From assembly GCA_018136815.1 (NCBI GenBank), contig CM030931.1:7519488-7583487 (forward strand): DNA of 64,000 nt. The letters are read 5' to 3'. Both the position numbers and the translations under genes were made by a program. The first letter of the stretch is position 1. Every line of letters starts with the position of its first letter. The notes beneath the pieces were generated by a model. It did no database searches, was not told where the DNA came from, and saw only the letters and a list, made by a program, of their open reading frames with translations. Origin of the DNA: Isochrysis galbana (lineage: Eukaryota > Haptophyta > Isochrysidales > Isochrysidaceae). Shown piece by piece: positions 1-10,241 of the stretch.

Positions 1-485
1 ATCTTGGATGTATAGGAGACTCAACGAGCGTAACCACTTCCCTAGATCCACAATGAAATTGTGCGCTTCCCTAGGTCCACAATGAAATTATACATGTGTC
101 TTTCAGACATGTGCATGTTTGCTTCACGTAATTCGCTTCGACAACGGCACGAATGGGACAAGTGGGCAGGATACAACCTCTTGATCTCTCGAGATGATCC
201 CCAAAGTTCCTACACGCCAATCATGGCGCAACTCTGCTGATGGCAGCAAGACGAGGGGATTGCACTGAGACCACGGCAAGATTCGTCGAGGACAACGGCA
301 ATGCTTGAGAAATAGGGATACTGCCATTGTTGAGCACGCGTTCTCACCACGGATTTGCCACAAGGTGCCCCATATCCACCGCCACCTCTCGCATTCAGTT
401 GAGGAATAGGGTCACGTTTTTTTTCCTTTGCGCCTTTGTGTTTCTAATTTCGTCGCATCATGACTCTGTGATAAAATTAAAAAAT
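1..485. other. Intergenic, no gene recognised
   Basis: I see no coding region with recognisable protein features. A short direct repeat (CCCTAGATCCACAATGAAAT / CCCTAGGTCCACAATGAAAT) lies at about 42-90. Confidence 0.5.
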
Positions 486-600
486 TAATGTTATATCCTA
501 GCCAACCCCACTAGCTAATTGGACACAACGTTTTAGTCCCGGAATCCCACCATGCCTGACGAGCTAGGTGTCCCAGTGATACCGGGGGGACCCAATTTGT
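486..600 (-). repeat. 3'-end fragment of family-B retroposon
   Basis: About 105 bp matches the 3' end of the complete family-B element at 26662-27536 with few differences. Shared landmarks are TTATATCCTAGCCAACCCC, CTAGCTAATTGGACA and CCATGCCTGACG. The element's sense strand is minus, so its 3' end lies at the left, next to an A/T-rich stretch that may be the remnant of its tail. The 5' part is absent here. Confidence 0.7.
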
Positions 601-1149
601 CGATTCTGCAAATTAAACGCGGAATCATCCACCCACTTAGGGTCTTAGGGTACTGCACAGCACTAGATAACATATTCGAAACGTTCAATGACATAACGGA
701 GACTTCACTCCGTCGCGACTCGTCACAACTCCCATAGACAAAGCCACCGATAGGCTCTTCATAATGCCCGACAACGCCGCGTCGCACTCCAGAGAAATGC
801 TATACCTACTATAATAATTAAACCTTTTAATAGTCTCACCGCACACGCGGCCGTGGACCCTCTACTTTCTACTCACGTAGGAAAACTTTCTACACCCCCA
901 GTGGCACTCCCCCGGCCCTTCTCCCCCCGCCATTAAGGCGACTCCCCCCGTGCACTACTAGGGGGATAGGGGTGAAGGGCTTAGATATGGTCCGGTGGCC
1001 CGCGCCTCCCCCCGGTGATCATTCCCCCCCTTCCTCCTGTGTCAGTGGGCGGCCACAGCCCCGACTTATCCTGTAAACAGAGGTGCGGGACTTACACCTA
1101 TTTTTCGGTGAGCGGAGCTCTCGCTCCGCCCACCCCCTTCTCCGCGCTC
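601..1149. other. Intergenic with G/C runs
   Basis: Contains C-run and G-run clusters at about 895-1030 and no convincing gene. The overlapping reading frames to the right in three phases are GC-rich shadows of a repeat. Confidence 0.5.
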
Positions 1150-1830
1150 TCTCTCCCCTCTGCTGCGGCACGCGCGATGGCGCGCCTGCGGCAAGCCTGC
1201 AGCTGCCCCTGGCGACCCTGGAGGCTCTTGGAGGCCAGCTCTGGGGGCAGAGGAGGCTGGGGCTGGGCCCTGGCCTCCCCTGCCTCTCCCTCGTTGGCGC
1301 TCCTGAGCTTCTGGGCCCCCCACTCTGCACCTGTCTGCCTGTCGACCAGGGGGGGAGGGGGGGTTGGGGTTGGAGCGATGGACTGGCCACGAGGGCTCCG
1401 AAAAAAAACACTGTTCCTGTGCTTCACAGCTAGGGTTCACCCCAAATGGAGTTGCCCGACCCCATCCACAATTCCCCATTCACCCGACTCCCGGCGGGGA
1501 GAAGGGCCAAAGCGTCGCGATTGCCGCCGGTGCCGCTCGCGACGGAGTGACGGAGTGGTTCAGAGCCCTCCGGCTCCGGCAACGCTCGACTCGACAGTTA
1601 CACCCTTGAACGGCGTCGTCGAGCGCGCTAGTATTGTAGGAGCTGGAGTAGTCTCTCGTCTCTCGGCGGGGATACCACGTTAGAAATTGTAGTCTTGTAG
1701 AGCGTCTTGTTGGCTAGCATCCCTAGCCACATACACATACACCGGACGAGCCATGCGCCAACCGCGCACACCCCCATCGCGGGGGAGGGGCTCTGCTGCC
1801 GATGAGGCACGGTCCCTCAGCACTCGGATT
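1150..1830 (-). repeat. Family-B fragment joined to a second dispersed repeat (D)
   Basis: Positions about 1175-1400 resemble the 5' half of family B (compare 27130-27480 and, inverted, 61040-61210), including the GGGGCAGAGGAGGCTGGGGC block. From about 1430 to 1830 the sequence matches 37250-38110 in reverse: ATGGAGTTGCCCGAC, the block ending GTCGAGCGC, a pyrimidine-purine ACATACACATACACCGGACGAG-like stretch, and GAGGCACGGTCC. The two blocks therefore travel together at two loci. No protein domain was recognised. Confidence 0.6.
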
Positions 1831-2289
1831 AAACTTGGACAACTAGAAAGCTCCGACTCTGACTGCTAGGAGTACCAAACAAGACAACAGAAAGCTCTGA
1901 CGACAAGGGTTTGACGGTCAAACTCGGATGATCGAATTCCTCTGCGGCAGAGAGAGAACCTAAAGAGCCGTCCGTGTGGGTCAGTCCGGTCGGACTGCGA
2001 CGTGAGAATGGGGGAGGGGAGGGGAGGGGGGGGGCATCAGAGAGGAAAACAGTGAAAAAGTCGTAGGAGTACTCCTCCCTACACGTGTGTAAGAGGATGT
2101 GTGTGCGTGTGTATGTACATGTACTCCATGTGTCTTATATCTAAGAGAGAGAGAGGGGAGGGAGAGGGAGAGAGAGAGGGAGAGAGAGAAGGGGAGGGAG
2201 GGAGGGAGGGAGGGGGCGGCCTGCGAGTTCGCCGCGTTCCTCTTGCCTTTCAGCCCTGCGACTCCACCCGCCACCAGGCCGCAGCGCCG
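1831..2289 (+). promoter_or_regulatory. Upstream region of the TraB gene with GA tract
   Basis: A polypurine GA/GGGA tract at about 2141-2217 lies 75-150 bp before the proposed start codon at 2290. Similar GA/CT or poly-C tracts precede several other host genes in this window (15188-15581, 36949-37070, 40380-40450, 53165-53212). A promoter role is inferred from position only. Confidence 0.4.
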
Positions 2290-3373
2290 ATGCTCGCAAG
2301 GGGCTCACGCTCGGCCGCGCGCCCGGCGAGTCGCGTGCTTGCGAGCAGGCTACCCGTGGTGCGGTGCGGCCCTCTCGCGCCTGCGCCGCGCGGAATGTTC
2401 ACCAAGTTGAGCGAGACGGCCTCTTACCTAAAGGACACGGAAGCAGATAGGGAGGTCTACCTCATAGGCACCGCGCACATCTCCGCCGAGTCGGCGCGGG
2501 AAGTTACTGAATTCATCAGACAGGTTAGGCCCGACTATGTTGCCGTCGAGCTTTGCGAACAGCGATACAAGAAGGTCAAGGAGATGCCTGAAGATGCGGG
2601 GAAGCCGCATAACTTTGCGGAAAGCATACAGACTGTGCTTGCTGCCGTCGGGAAGCACGGCCCTCTGGCAGGTGTCTTTGCTGCGCTAAATGAGGCCATG
2701 CGCAACACGGGACTTGTGCCAGGAATTGACTTTTATTCGGCCATCAAGGCCGCGGAGGAGGTGGGTGCTAAGGTGAGCCACCACATTGCCGGAGGCATTG
2801 AGCTCCTAACCTTGATGATGCACACAGACCAGGCATTTGCTGGGCCAATGTGTGGATGTCTGGTCGCAGGTGGTGCTCATAGACCGCGATATCGATACCA
2901 CAATGCGCTTGCTCCATGAGGCCATCCCAAAGCTCTCTCTCGTGAAGATACTCACTACACCGGAGCCGCCGGAGCTGAGAGATATGGCCAAGAACGCAAG
3001 TGCACGCGGTTCCAGCGTATATGAGGCGCTCAAGCAGCGCAAGAAGCTGGTTCTTCTGAAAAGGCATCTGACCGAGGTGGCAGAGCCAGTCGTCGATGTG
3101 ATGCTGCATCAGAGAGACAGGTGAGCCACCTCTGACATGCGTCATGGGGTAGAGGGGATTCTTCGATAGGCTCCATGCCATACTTGAGCTACTTGATTTC
3201 AGCCCCTCATCGCCAGGTTGCGCATGATTGCTACCCGTAGATATATGTTGTGGCAACTCCGTTCGCAATGTCCACGCGGTAAGATTATTGCCGTTGTCGG
3301 AATGGCGCACATGGACGGGATTGAGACGCTTTGGAAGGATAACAGAAAGCGCGCGATAGACGGCGGCAATTGA
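2290..3373 (+). CDS. TraB-family protein (TRABD-like), three exons
   Basis: Proposed exons are 2290-2772, 2870-3120 and 3217-3373 (introns 97 and 96 bp, both GTGAGCC...AG), giving 296 residues. Splicing joins GAK to VVLIDRDID and HQRD to RLRM in frame. The protein has the two motifs of the TraB/PrgY family: YLIGTAHIS at about residues 58-66 and VVGMAHMDGI near 271-280, with RDRDI-type and ERDR-like segments between. Eukaryotic TRABD proteins are associated with mitochondria; bacterial relatives shut down pheromone signalling. The chemistry is not settled for the family, though a metalloprotease-like fold has been proposed. The Arg/Ala-rich first 35 residues look like a mitochondrial presequence. 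An alternative start is Met36 (MFTKL). The GA tract upstream keeps the frame open to 2101 but is probably 5' UTR. Confidence 0.85.
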
Positions 3374-3601
3374 AGAGCCCCCACCATAAAGGGATTGTGG
3401 GGCTCCTCTTTTTGTGCGGATGCAAGCCATAGCGCTGCTCATTGCTGGATCAAGACTTGCGCTATGAATCACAAGGCAAAATACGACAATAAAAGATTCA
3501 GCCTCGCGGAACACTTGGAAGTTGCGAATGGTCTTCTCAAATTAGGGGGTCCAACTTTCAACTTTCAAGTCATGTCTTTAGTTCGCTCTGACTCACGTCA
3601 A

Positions 3602-3690
3602 CTATCAGTAAACTGATAGGGTCATGGAGCGCGCGCCGCCTCCCTCCCTCGCTGCCGCGGCCCTCGCTGCGATGGATGAAGCAAAAAAAA
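3602..3690 (+). repeat. 5' fragment of LINE-like element with terminal hairpin
   Basis: A perfect 8-bp stem (CTATCAGT / ACTGATAG, loop AA) at 3602-3619 is followed by GGTC and ATGGAGCGCG at 3624. The next ~60 bp match the start of the ORF1 copy at 4848. Similarity ends at about 3684 in an A-run. Only the 5' end of the element is present. Confidence 0.75.
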
Positions 3691-3925
3691 AGCCTTTTAA
3701 AATTCTCGCCTCGCGCGTGGCCGTGGGGTTAACTACTGTAGCCACACCCATTTCCCTTCCTCTCCCTCACTTCCCGCTTTGCGGCGACTCCCCTCGGCGT
3801 GTATACGCTATACATATGCCTTGTAGGGATCGGCTTGAAACCGCCAAAAGGCTTCATTAAGATAGAGGTAGTAAGTAATACAGTCTGCTCGCCGCGACAA
3901 CGCTCGCCCCCCGTCTCTGGCCTGC

Positions 3926-4643
3926 ATGGCCGACGTGTTGGCCGACCTCGCTGATACTGCGGTAGTGCTTCCGCAGTGCCAGCTAGCACTATGGCTGGCA
4001 TGCGAAGCTGGCGATCCGCATGCCACCGTGCGGGCCCTCGTCGCCGGCGCGAGCATCACTGCGTCGAACAAGATGGGCTGGAACGCAATGCATCGCGCAT
4101 GCATGACAGGAGATGAAAACGTTGTGAGAGCACTGCTGGTCTCGGCAGGAGCAGAAGAGGCCATCGCTGCGCGAGATACAGAAGGGTATACTCCGTTGCA
4201 TATCGCCGCCGGACGTGGGCATACTCACGCTGTTCGTCGGCTGCTCAGTGCTGGCGCTAGAGCAGATGCCACGAGCAAAGATGGCTCCACCCCGATGCAC
4301 ATGGCATGCCGTGCGCTGGCGGAGTCATCAGAGCCTGACAAACTGGACTTGCAAGAGCGGATTTTTAATGTCATGCTTCTCATACTGGCGGGCGGTGGGC
4401 TGTTGGAATCAAGAGATGCGAAGGGGATCCCCGCTGTGCAAATCCTCACGCACATACAAAGAAGTAAGCTCCTGTCTAGAATTCATGGGGAAAATTGATG
4501 CGGATCAGACAGATGGCCCACTGTTGACTGTTTACATTTGATTTGAGATGGCAGGATGGACGCCCAAAGCATTACCGATTTCAGCGTCCCAGTCACGCAA
4601 TGGCCGAGGCCGGTCCATGCGGCATGCCATGGTGACACCGTAA
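3926..4643 (+). CDS. Ankyrin-repeat protein
   Basis: The reading frame 3926-4498 encodes about four ankyrin repeats. The clearest are WNAMHRACMTGDENVVRALL and GYTPLHIAAGRGHTHAVRRLL, followed by GSTPMHMACRAL. Such proteins act as protein-binding scaffolds; no catalytic domain or membrane segment is visible. A probable 91-bp intron at 4464-4554 (GTAAGCT...GGCAG) would replace the last residues and end the protein at 4643 (208 residues). Unspliced, it stops at 4498 (190 residues). The intron size matches those of the TraB gene just upstream. The start at 3926 is the first ATG of the frame. The specific partner is unknown. A minus-strand ankyrin remnant occurs near 61.9 kb, so ankyrin genes may be a large family here. 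Confidence 0.75.
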
Positions 4644-4707
4644 TATTATTCAATATTGTTAGTAGTAGTAAAATTAGAAAATTCTTAATATTCACGCCAC
4701 ATAATAA

Positions 4708-4760
4708 TAATCAATGTTATATCCTAGCCAACCCCACTAGTCAATTGGACATAACTTTCG
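4708..4760 (-). repeat. 3'-end fragment of family-B retroposon
   Basis: AATAATAATCAATGTTATAT followed by CCTAGCCAACCCCACTAG and CAATTGGACATAAC matches the 3' terminus of family B (26662-26720). Only about 50 bp is present; it abuts sequence from the LINE-like ORF1. Confidence 0.7.
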
Positions 4761-4761
4761 C

Positions 4762-6700
4762 CCGCGCACCCCCGAGAACGGAGGCACCACAGCCTGCATG
4801 CTGGCAGCAGCAGCATGCAGCACACCCACATGTAAACTGATAGGGTCATGGAGCGCGCGCCGCCTCCCGCCCTCGCTGCCGCCGCCCTCGCCGCCATGGA
4901 CGAAGCGTTCATGGACACGCCACTGTCGCCGAAGCGACCGCGCCAAGACGACCCGCCCGACCAGGTGGGCGCAGGAGCCAGCGGGCCGCGCCCGCTCACC
5001 CCCGAGAACGGAGGCACCACAGCCTGCATGCTGGCAGCAGCCAGCATGCAGCACACCCACATCACTCCACACAGCCACCCCAGCCACACCACACAAGAGG
5101 GACGATCCAACAGGGAAGGCCTCCGGGCCTGGCCCCTACGCAGCCGCGGTACCGCCCTCGTGCTCCGGCACGAGGGGCTGGCCCGGCACCATCATGGACA
5201 CGACCCCCATGGGGGTATGTCGACAAAAGTCAAGGCCACTGAGCAGCTTTGGGCCCCCAACAAGGGGGACAGGGACAACAGAGAGGACGACACTGGAGAG
5301 ACACTCTCCAGCGACGACGAAGGACGGGCAGACGGCCGCGTCTCGGGCGCCAGGGTGACGAGCTCGTCACCGGCCCCAGAGGCCCACCACAACAAACAAC
5401 AACACGAAATTGGGCCAACACAATATACACCCCACACAAAACCCTTGAGAGGAAGCGGCAGCGCTAAAGGCACATTGAGCCCATTGGGCCCTAGAGAAAC
5501 ACGAACAAACAAAGGACTAACCTTGTCTCCCCCCACGGCCACACAGGTGGCCCTCCTCGACGAAGACCTCGAGCCTGAGCCCGAGGAAGAGGCCGAGTTC
5601 CCAAACTCTCATAAAATCATCATCTCCTTCACGGCGTACGAGAAGGGCCACAAGGCCAAGGACGAAGAGACTTTGGCTGCCATTGTAGCGCACCTTAACA
5701 AACTGGAAGGCGTCGACCTGGAACCCGACTTCTTATCCAAGAGCACCTCCGGCCCATGGGAAATACTCGTTACGGCGGATTGCGCGAATCAATTTCGCGA
5801 GATGTACAAAGACGTAGCCGGCTCTTTCGCAAGGCGGGCATCCCGTGCCCGATAGCGGTCAAATATCAAACTCTAGACGAAAAGCTCAAGAGGCAAGGGG
5901 CTCCCCCGGGCATCCGACAAAGCGGTAGCCGGCGCTTTCCAAGACGTCTCGGCGCACCTGGTGGTGCGCAACTACAAATTCGAGCTAAAAAGCCTTATCA
6001 CAATCAGCTCACTCGCCAAGGCGGTCGAAAACCAGGGCTTCTACTTTCTCCAAGGGAATCAAGAAAGGACCAAGATCCTCACTAAGGAAGGGGTCCTAGT
6101 GACCCAAGGTAAGAAAGAAGTTTATCACCTTTACGTGACCCCCAAGCAAGGCTCGTTCAAATCGTTCGACTTTCCTCGTAAGCTTATCCTCGGCGTCAAT
6201 GGTGGAGCCCCATACCCCATCGAATACGCGGTCCGCAATTGCCGCCGCGAGCTCGGCGGCGACATTAAGAACCTAAGCATGCACGCGGGACCAAAGGGAT
6301 ACAAAGGATACAACAAAGACTACGCCCTGGCCTTCCAACCCCCTCTTCGCATTTGCGTGTGCGCAGAGGAAAAAAAAAGCCGCACGGCTCGAGCGTGAGG
6401 AGCGCAAGCGCATGGCGCCGCCAAAGAAAACCATCCAAGAGGCCTTGAACCCGGACAAGCCCGAGCTTTGCAAACGCTTCCCCAATGGGAAATGCCCCAT
6501 GAACATCGTGGGTAAGGCGTGCAACCGCTCGCACGATTATCCAGGCGCATGGAAAGACGGCGTGTGCACGATCGTGTGCGCACTCCCACGCGCGAGCGCC
6601 GGACTTCCCGGAAAGCAACCAAAAGGAGGATTCTGCGCATTAGGCGCCGAATGCCGCTACCTACACAAGTACGTACGCTCAGCCCGCCTAACATGCCGGA
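4762..6700 (+). pseudogene. LINE-like ORF1 copy 1 (CCCH zinc-finger protein), frameshifted
   Basis: The ORF starts at ATG 4848 (MERAPPP...), preceded by half of the terminal hairpin (GTAAACTGATAG, 4832-4843). It matches copy 2 (10242-12212) through an acidic linker, a conserved region beginning near 5620 (AAIVAHLNKLEGVDLEP), HLVVRNYKFE, YHLYVTPKQGSF and two CCCH-type fingers (C-x7-C-x8-C-x3-H at about 6465-6530, then C-x5-C-x3-H near 6635-6670). At least three frameshifts are visible: near 5825, near 5915, and in the A-run at about 6371. It is therefore decayed. A zinc-finger RNA-binding ORF1 of a non-LTR element is the best interpretation; no reverse transcriptase follows. A 69-bp stretch before the start (4762-4830) repeats 4987-5060 inside the ORF, as in a head-to-tail junction. 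Confidence 0.7.
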
Positions 6701-6754
6701 GGATAGATCGGTGCCAGTCAGGGAGAGGATGGCGGCGACCAGCCTGGAGCATAA

Positions 6755-7115
6755 GTTGATAAGTTGGTGCCGGCATCGGTGCGAAGTTGACGTGGTACGC
6801 CGTGGCGCGAAACGATTAACCTCATGAAGACCGTAATGAGGTGGTCCGAGGTCGGATCGCCGTTACACGGCTCAGCCTCGATCCAACGGGATAGAGAGTC
6901 GACGAAAACAATTAGCTTATCGTATCCTTTGACGCCGGCGACGAAGCAGTCGTGCGTTTTGGTCATGGATAGGATGTCGCAATAAACCACATCGAAGGGG
7001 TATGCGCCAACCGTGGTGCCAGAGGGAGCCGCCAACGGTTTCGGTAGAGGTTTACCCAGGGTGCACTCATGGCATTCCCGCGCGTGGGTGACGACGTCGG
7101 TCGACAGGCCGCGAT
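6755..7115 (-). pseudogene. Gypsy-type integrase fragment
   Basis: The minus strand encodes RECHECTLGKPLPKPL, YPFDVVYCDILSM, DKLIVFVDSLSRWIEAEP and SRHGVPRQLRTDAG. These are the zinc-finger tail and the DDE integrase core of a gypsy/chromovirus-like element. It closely matches the longer copy at 25900-26506. The first catalytic Asp lies in VVYCDI and the second in QLRTDAG; the glutamate region is missing. Both ends are unrelated to pol, so this is a fragment about 120 codons long. Confidence 0.8.
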
Positions 7116-7119
7116 TTGG

Positions 7120-8433
7120 AGCAAAAATCAAAATCAAATAATTTGGGTGCATTCCAAACAAAAGTCTGAGTATGGCCAAGGTGGGGTGGGGGGTGGGGGG
7201 TGGGGGTGGTAGCCGGTGGGGTGGGGGGGGGGGGCTTCGCGCGAGAAACGCTCCCGCCAGCGCTTTCGTGGCAACGTTCTCCCGGGCTACTAAAACCAAG
7301 CACTATTGACGAATTTATTACAGTTACAGGTAGTGGTACCAGAGCCGGTAGGGGGTCTCATATCACCCCTGGAGGACCCCTATGGCCCTCCCAAGGGCCC
7401 TGTGGGCTCTAACTATAACCATATGTACTCTAGACGCGATCAACGAGGGTTAAGATTTTTTTTTCCAACCTGAGGACGGGACCTGGCAATAGGCTCAGGC
7501 CAAAATATCCCGTTTTTTACCCCCATATATCCCGGGCACATATCCTTTTTATATCCCGCGCGACCCCCCAAATATCTTCGAAATATCCCGTTCTATAATA
7601 CGATATATCTCGTTTATATCCCGTGCGGCCCCCCAAATATCTTCGAATATCCGGTTCAAAAATACGTCTTTTATGTATTACGTATTATAAGCCGAGTACC
7701 CTAGCTTTAAGCTTTAAGACATATATCTTTGTACACAAAGCAATAGTGCTTACAATAAAGTACATAGTACTATGACACACATTCACATTCACATTCATTG
7801 CTCATTGCTCATTGCCATTGCCCACGACGCTTGCTCGTGTTATAGCGCGACGTGATGAAGGTTTGGATCGTGGCTAACGGCCGACCCCTTCTTGTACTTG
7901 TACAGCAGGAACTCGTCCGTGAGATCAACGTGGTCGTTCGCGTTGTCGCTCTCGCTGTCCGTGCTGCCCTCGCTCTCCTCGTCTTCGTCCTCGTGGTCCT
8001 TGTCCTCGTGGCGCAACATGCTGACCTGTGGGTGCGTGCGATCTGCAAACAAGTATTCACACTCACACTCTACACTCTCCCATTTATTACTGAAACACGC
8101 CATTTCACCTAATGGGGAGCAAGGGGGAGGGAGGGGGGCTTATGGGTTCGCGTTCGCGTTCGCGCCAACGCGCCAACAGCCAACAGCCCCCCCCCCCCTG
8201 TATTCGCCCCCCCCCCTGTATTCGCCCTTGGGCGCCCCCACCCCCCCCAAATATCCCGAGATATCCCGGATACCCCCCCAAATATCTTGTGGTATTTTGG
8301 ACCACTGCAAATATCCCCGGGACTGTCTAGATATTTTGGCCTGAGCCTACCTGGCAAGCTCCGCCATCTACAGGTTAGTTGTGAGGCTCTGGATAAATTT
8401 GGCTGCGCGCGCCGCGCCCCGACGCACGCCGCC
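7120..8433. other. Intergenic with G-runs and AAATATCCC-type clusters
   Basis: G-runs lie at 7180-7235 and C-runs at 8185-8280. Repeated ATATCCC/AAATATC words occur at 7495-7660 and 8245-8340. A minus-strand frame at about 7840-8100 encodes an acidic peptide (DEDEESEGSTDSESDN), too short and unsupported to call. The last part is the upstream region of the STEEP1/UPF0235 gene. Confidence 0.5.
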
Positions 8434-9652
8434 ATGCCCAAGCGCGCCACTCACACCTTCGAGAGTGAGAAGGACGGTGTGCAGTCGGAGCAGCTGAACG
8501 TATGCTTCTGCCTGTGCTGCGGCGAGTCGGTCTGTATCCTCGGGCCTAAGCTCACCCTCGCCTCGCTCCCCACTCGGCGCACCGACGGCGCTCATGTGCT
8601 CGCGCGAAGCGAGGCAACCTTCAAGCTCAAGGCCACGCCAGGCAGCAAGGTGGTCATTAAGCGCAAGGACGGGTACGAGCCCCAGTGGCGGCTGAACTGT
8701 TGGAACTGCGGTGTGCCCGTCGCCTACTCTTGTGTCGAGGGAGATAAACCCGACATCACCTACCTGTTGAAAGGCGCGCTTGGCGCCCAAGCCGACTTGT
8801 ATCTGCAAATCTACCAGGTGAGTGCGGGCGCATTGGCCAATCTCGGATCTCCCTTCTTCAGCCTTGGCCTTGGGGGCCGGTCTGTGCGGGACGTGCACGG
8901 AGTTGGTTGTACTCTGGTCTGATGTGGCTGTTTCGCTTATCTACGCTCGCAGGTTCCGCCATGCATTCAGACAACGAATGATGGAACTCTGCGCATTGCC
9001 CTTGGAGTGAGGTGTGAACAGCCAAAGAAGGCGATCACATACGTGAATAACGGCGAGGTCGGAATTTCGGTTATCGCTCCATCGCGAGATGGGGCAGGTA
9101 ATGCCGAGGCGCTTGAGCACATGGCCAAGGTCTTGGGCGTGAGTAGGAAGGACATTTCGCTTTCGCGGGGTTGGTCACAGTCTTCTAAGTTCCTCACGGT
9201 ACAACAAGCCCCAGCCACTGGCTAGCTCACTTGGCCAGCAAGGCGATCGCATCTACCGCGTGTCTCCCGCGCTTTATCAATTTGCCCCCCTGCTGTTGGA
9301 ACTTGTAACCGAGTGACTATTTCAGCGCTCTACCCAGCCCCTTGATAAACTGTTTCCTTGCCACCTAAGCTCCCTGTTTTGCGGTTGACAACAGGTCACT
9401 GGGATCACCGCAGCGGATGCATTCAAGCGGATCAATGACGCTATTGATTCAGACGTCATTTCATTCGCGCAGGCGGGACATGTCATCCACACTGGACACT
9501 CGAGTGGAGCAACAGCACATCTGGGAGGTGACGACCTCGGACCATCTGTTGGGGCGGCTTCAGGCATGGCACGAAGAATGTGGGAAGCAGGCGAGGAACT
9601 TGAGGAGCTAGCCGAGGCACCAACAAAGCGACAGCAGACCTTCCGGGCGTGA
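8434..9652 (+). CDS. STEEP1 (UPF0428) - UPF0235/DUF167 fusion protein
   Basis: Proposed exons are 8434-8817, 8953-9198 and 9395-9652, all phase 0, giving 295 residues. The N-terminus (MPKRATHTF) and two CxxC pairs (C26/C29 in CLCC, C89/C92 in CWNC) match the STEEP1/CXorf56 family. Exon 2 encodes a DUF167 domain: VPPCIQ, ITYVNNGEVGISVIAPSRDG, VLGVSRKDISLSRGWSQSSKF. The same two-domain order is known from plant UPF0235 proteins such as At5g63440. In animals STEEP1 promotes ER exit of STING; the role of the algal and plant fusion is unknown. Exon 3 closes the domain (LTVTGITAADAFKRI) and adds a tail of about 65 residues ending LEELAEAPTKRQQTFRA. The consensus donors GTGAGTG and GTACAAC and the restored family alignment support the splicing. 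Confidence 0.85.
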
Positions 9653-10241
9653 ATCGACGGACTGTACAGGCCGTTCGAAGCATTTTTTGACACACCATCT
9701 AAGCTACATGGACTACAATCCACGTAAGCTTTTCAGCTCGCAAATGGCTCCGTTAACCTCTTCGAACAGGTGGCGGATCTCTGCAGCACATCGCATACTG
9801 CTTTCCTCGTCTTACTAGCATCTTAGATCAGCGCGTGCACTCACTCGCACGCACGTGCGAGCACACACTCTACTTCAGCGCATGCCGTTGCCAGCAGCAC
9901 GATGCATGATCGCTCTCGTTCTTGCTTTGGTTCCACTTTCTCTCAAGCTGTTGTGATTGTTCCCGTGCTCCCGTGCTCCTTTGGGCTTGGGCTGCTAATA
10001 GCGTAGTGTACATACATGCGCGCACGGTATGGGCTCATGGGCTCACCCGTACAACTATAACTTCTCTTGTGAAAGTCAAAGCGTGAGGCATAGACATCAT
10101 AATAGCGTTTTGGTTCTGGAAAACTGGCCTCCGAATGTCAATCAACTCACTTTAAAGTTGGTTGCGAGCTGGAGAGCCAATCTCTTGGTTTTCAAAACCC
10201 CTCAAGACAGCCACACCTGACTGTAGCGGAAACATGCACAA
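9653..10241. other. Intergenic, nothing recognised
   Basis: 3' flank of the STEEP1-type gene. No open frame with recognisable features and no repeat shared with the rest of the window was seen. Confidence 0.5.
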
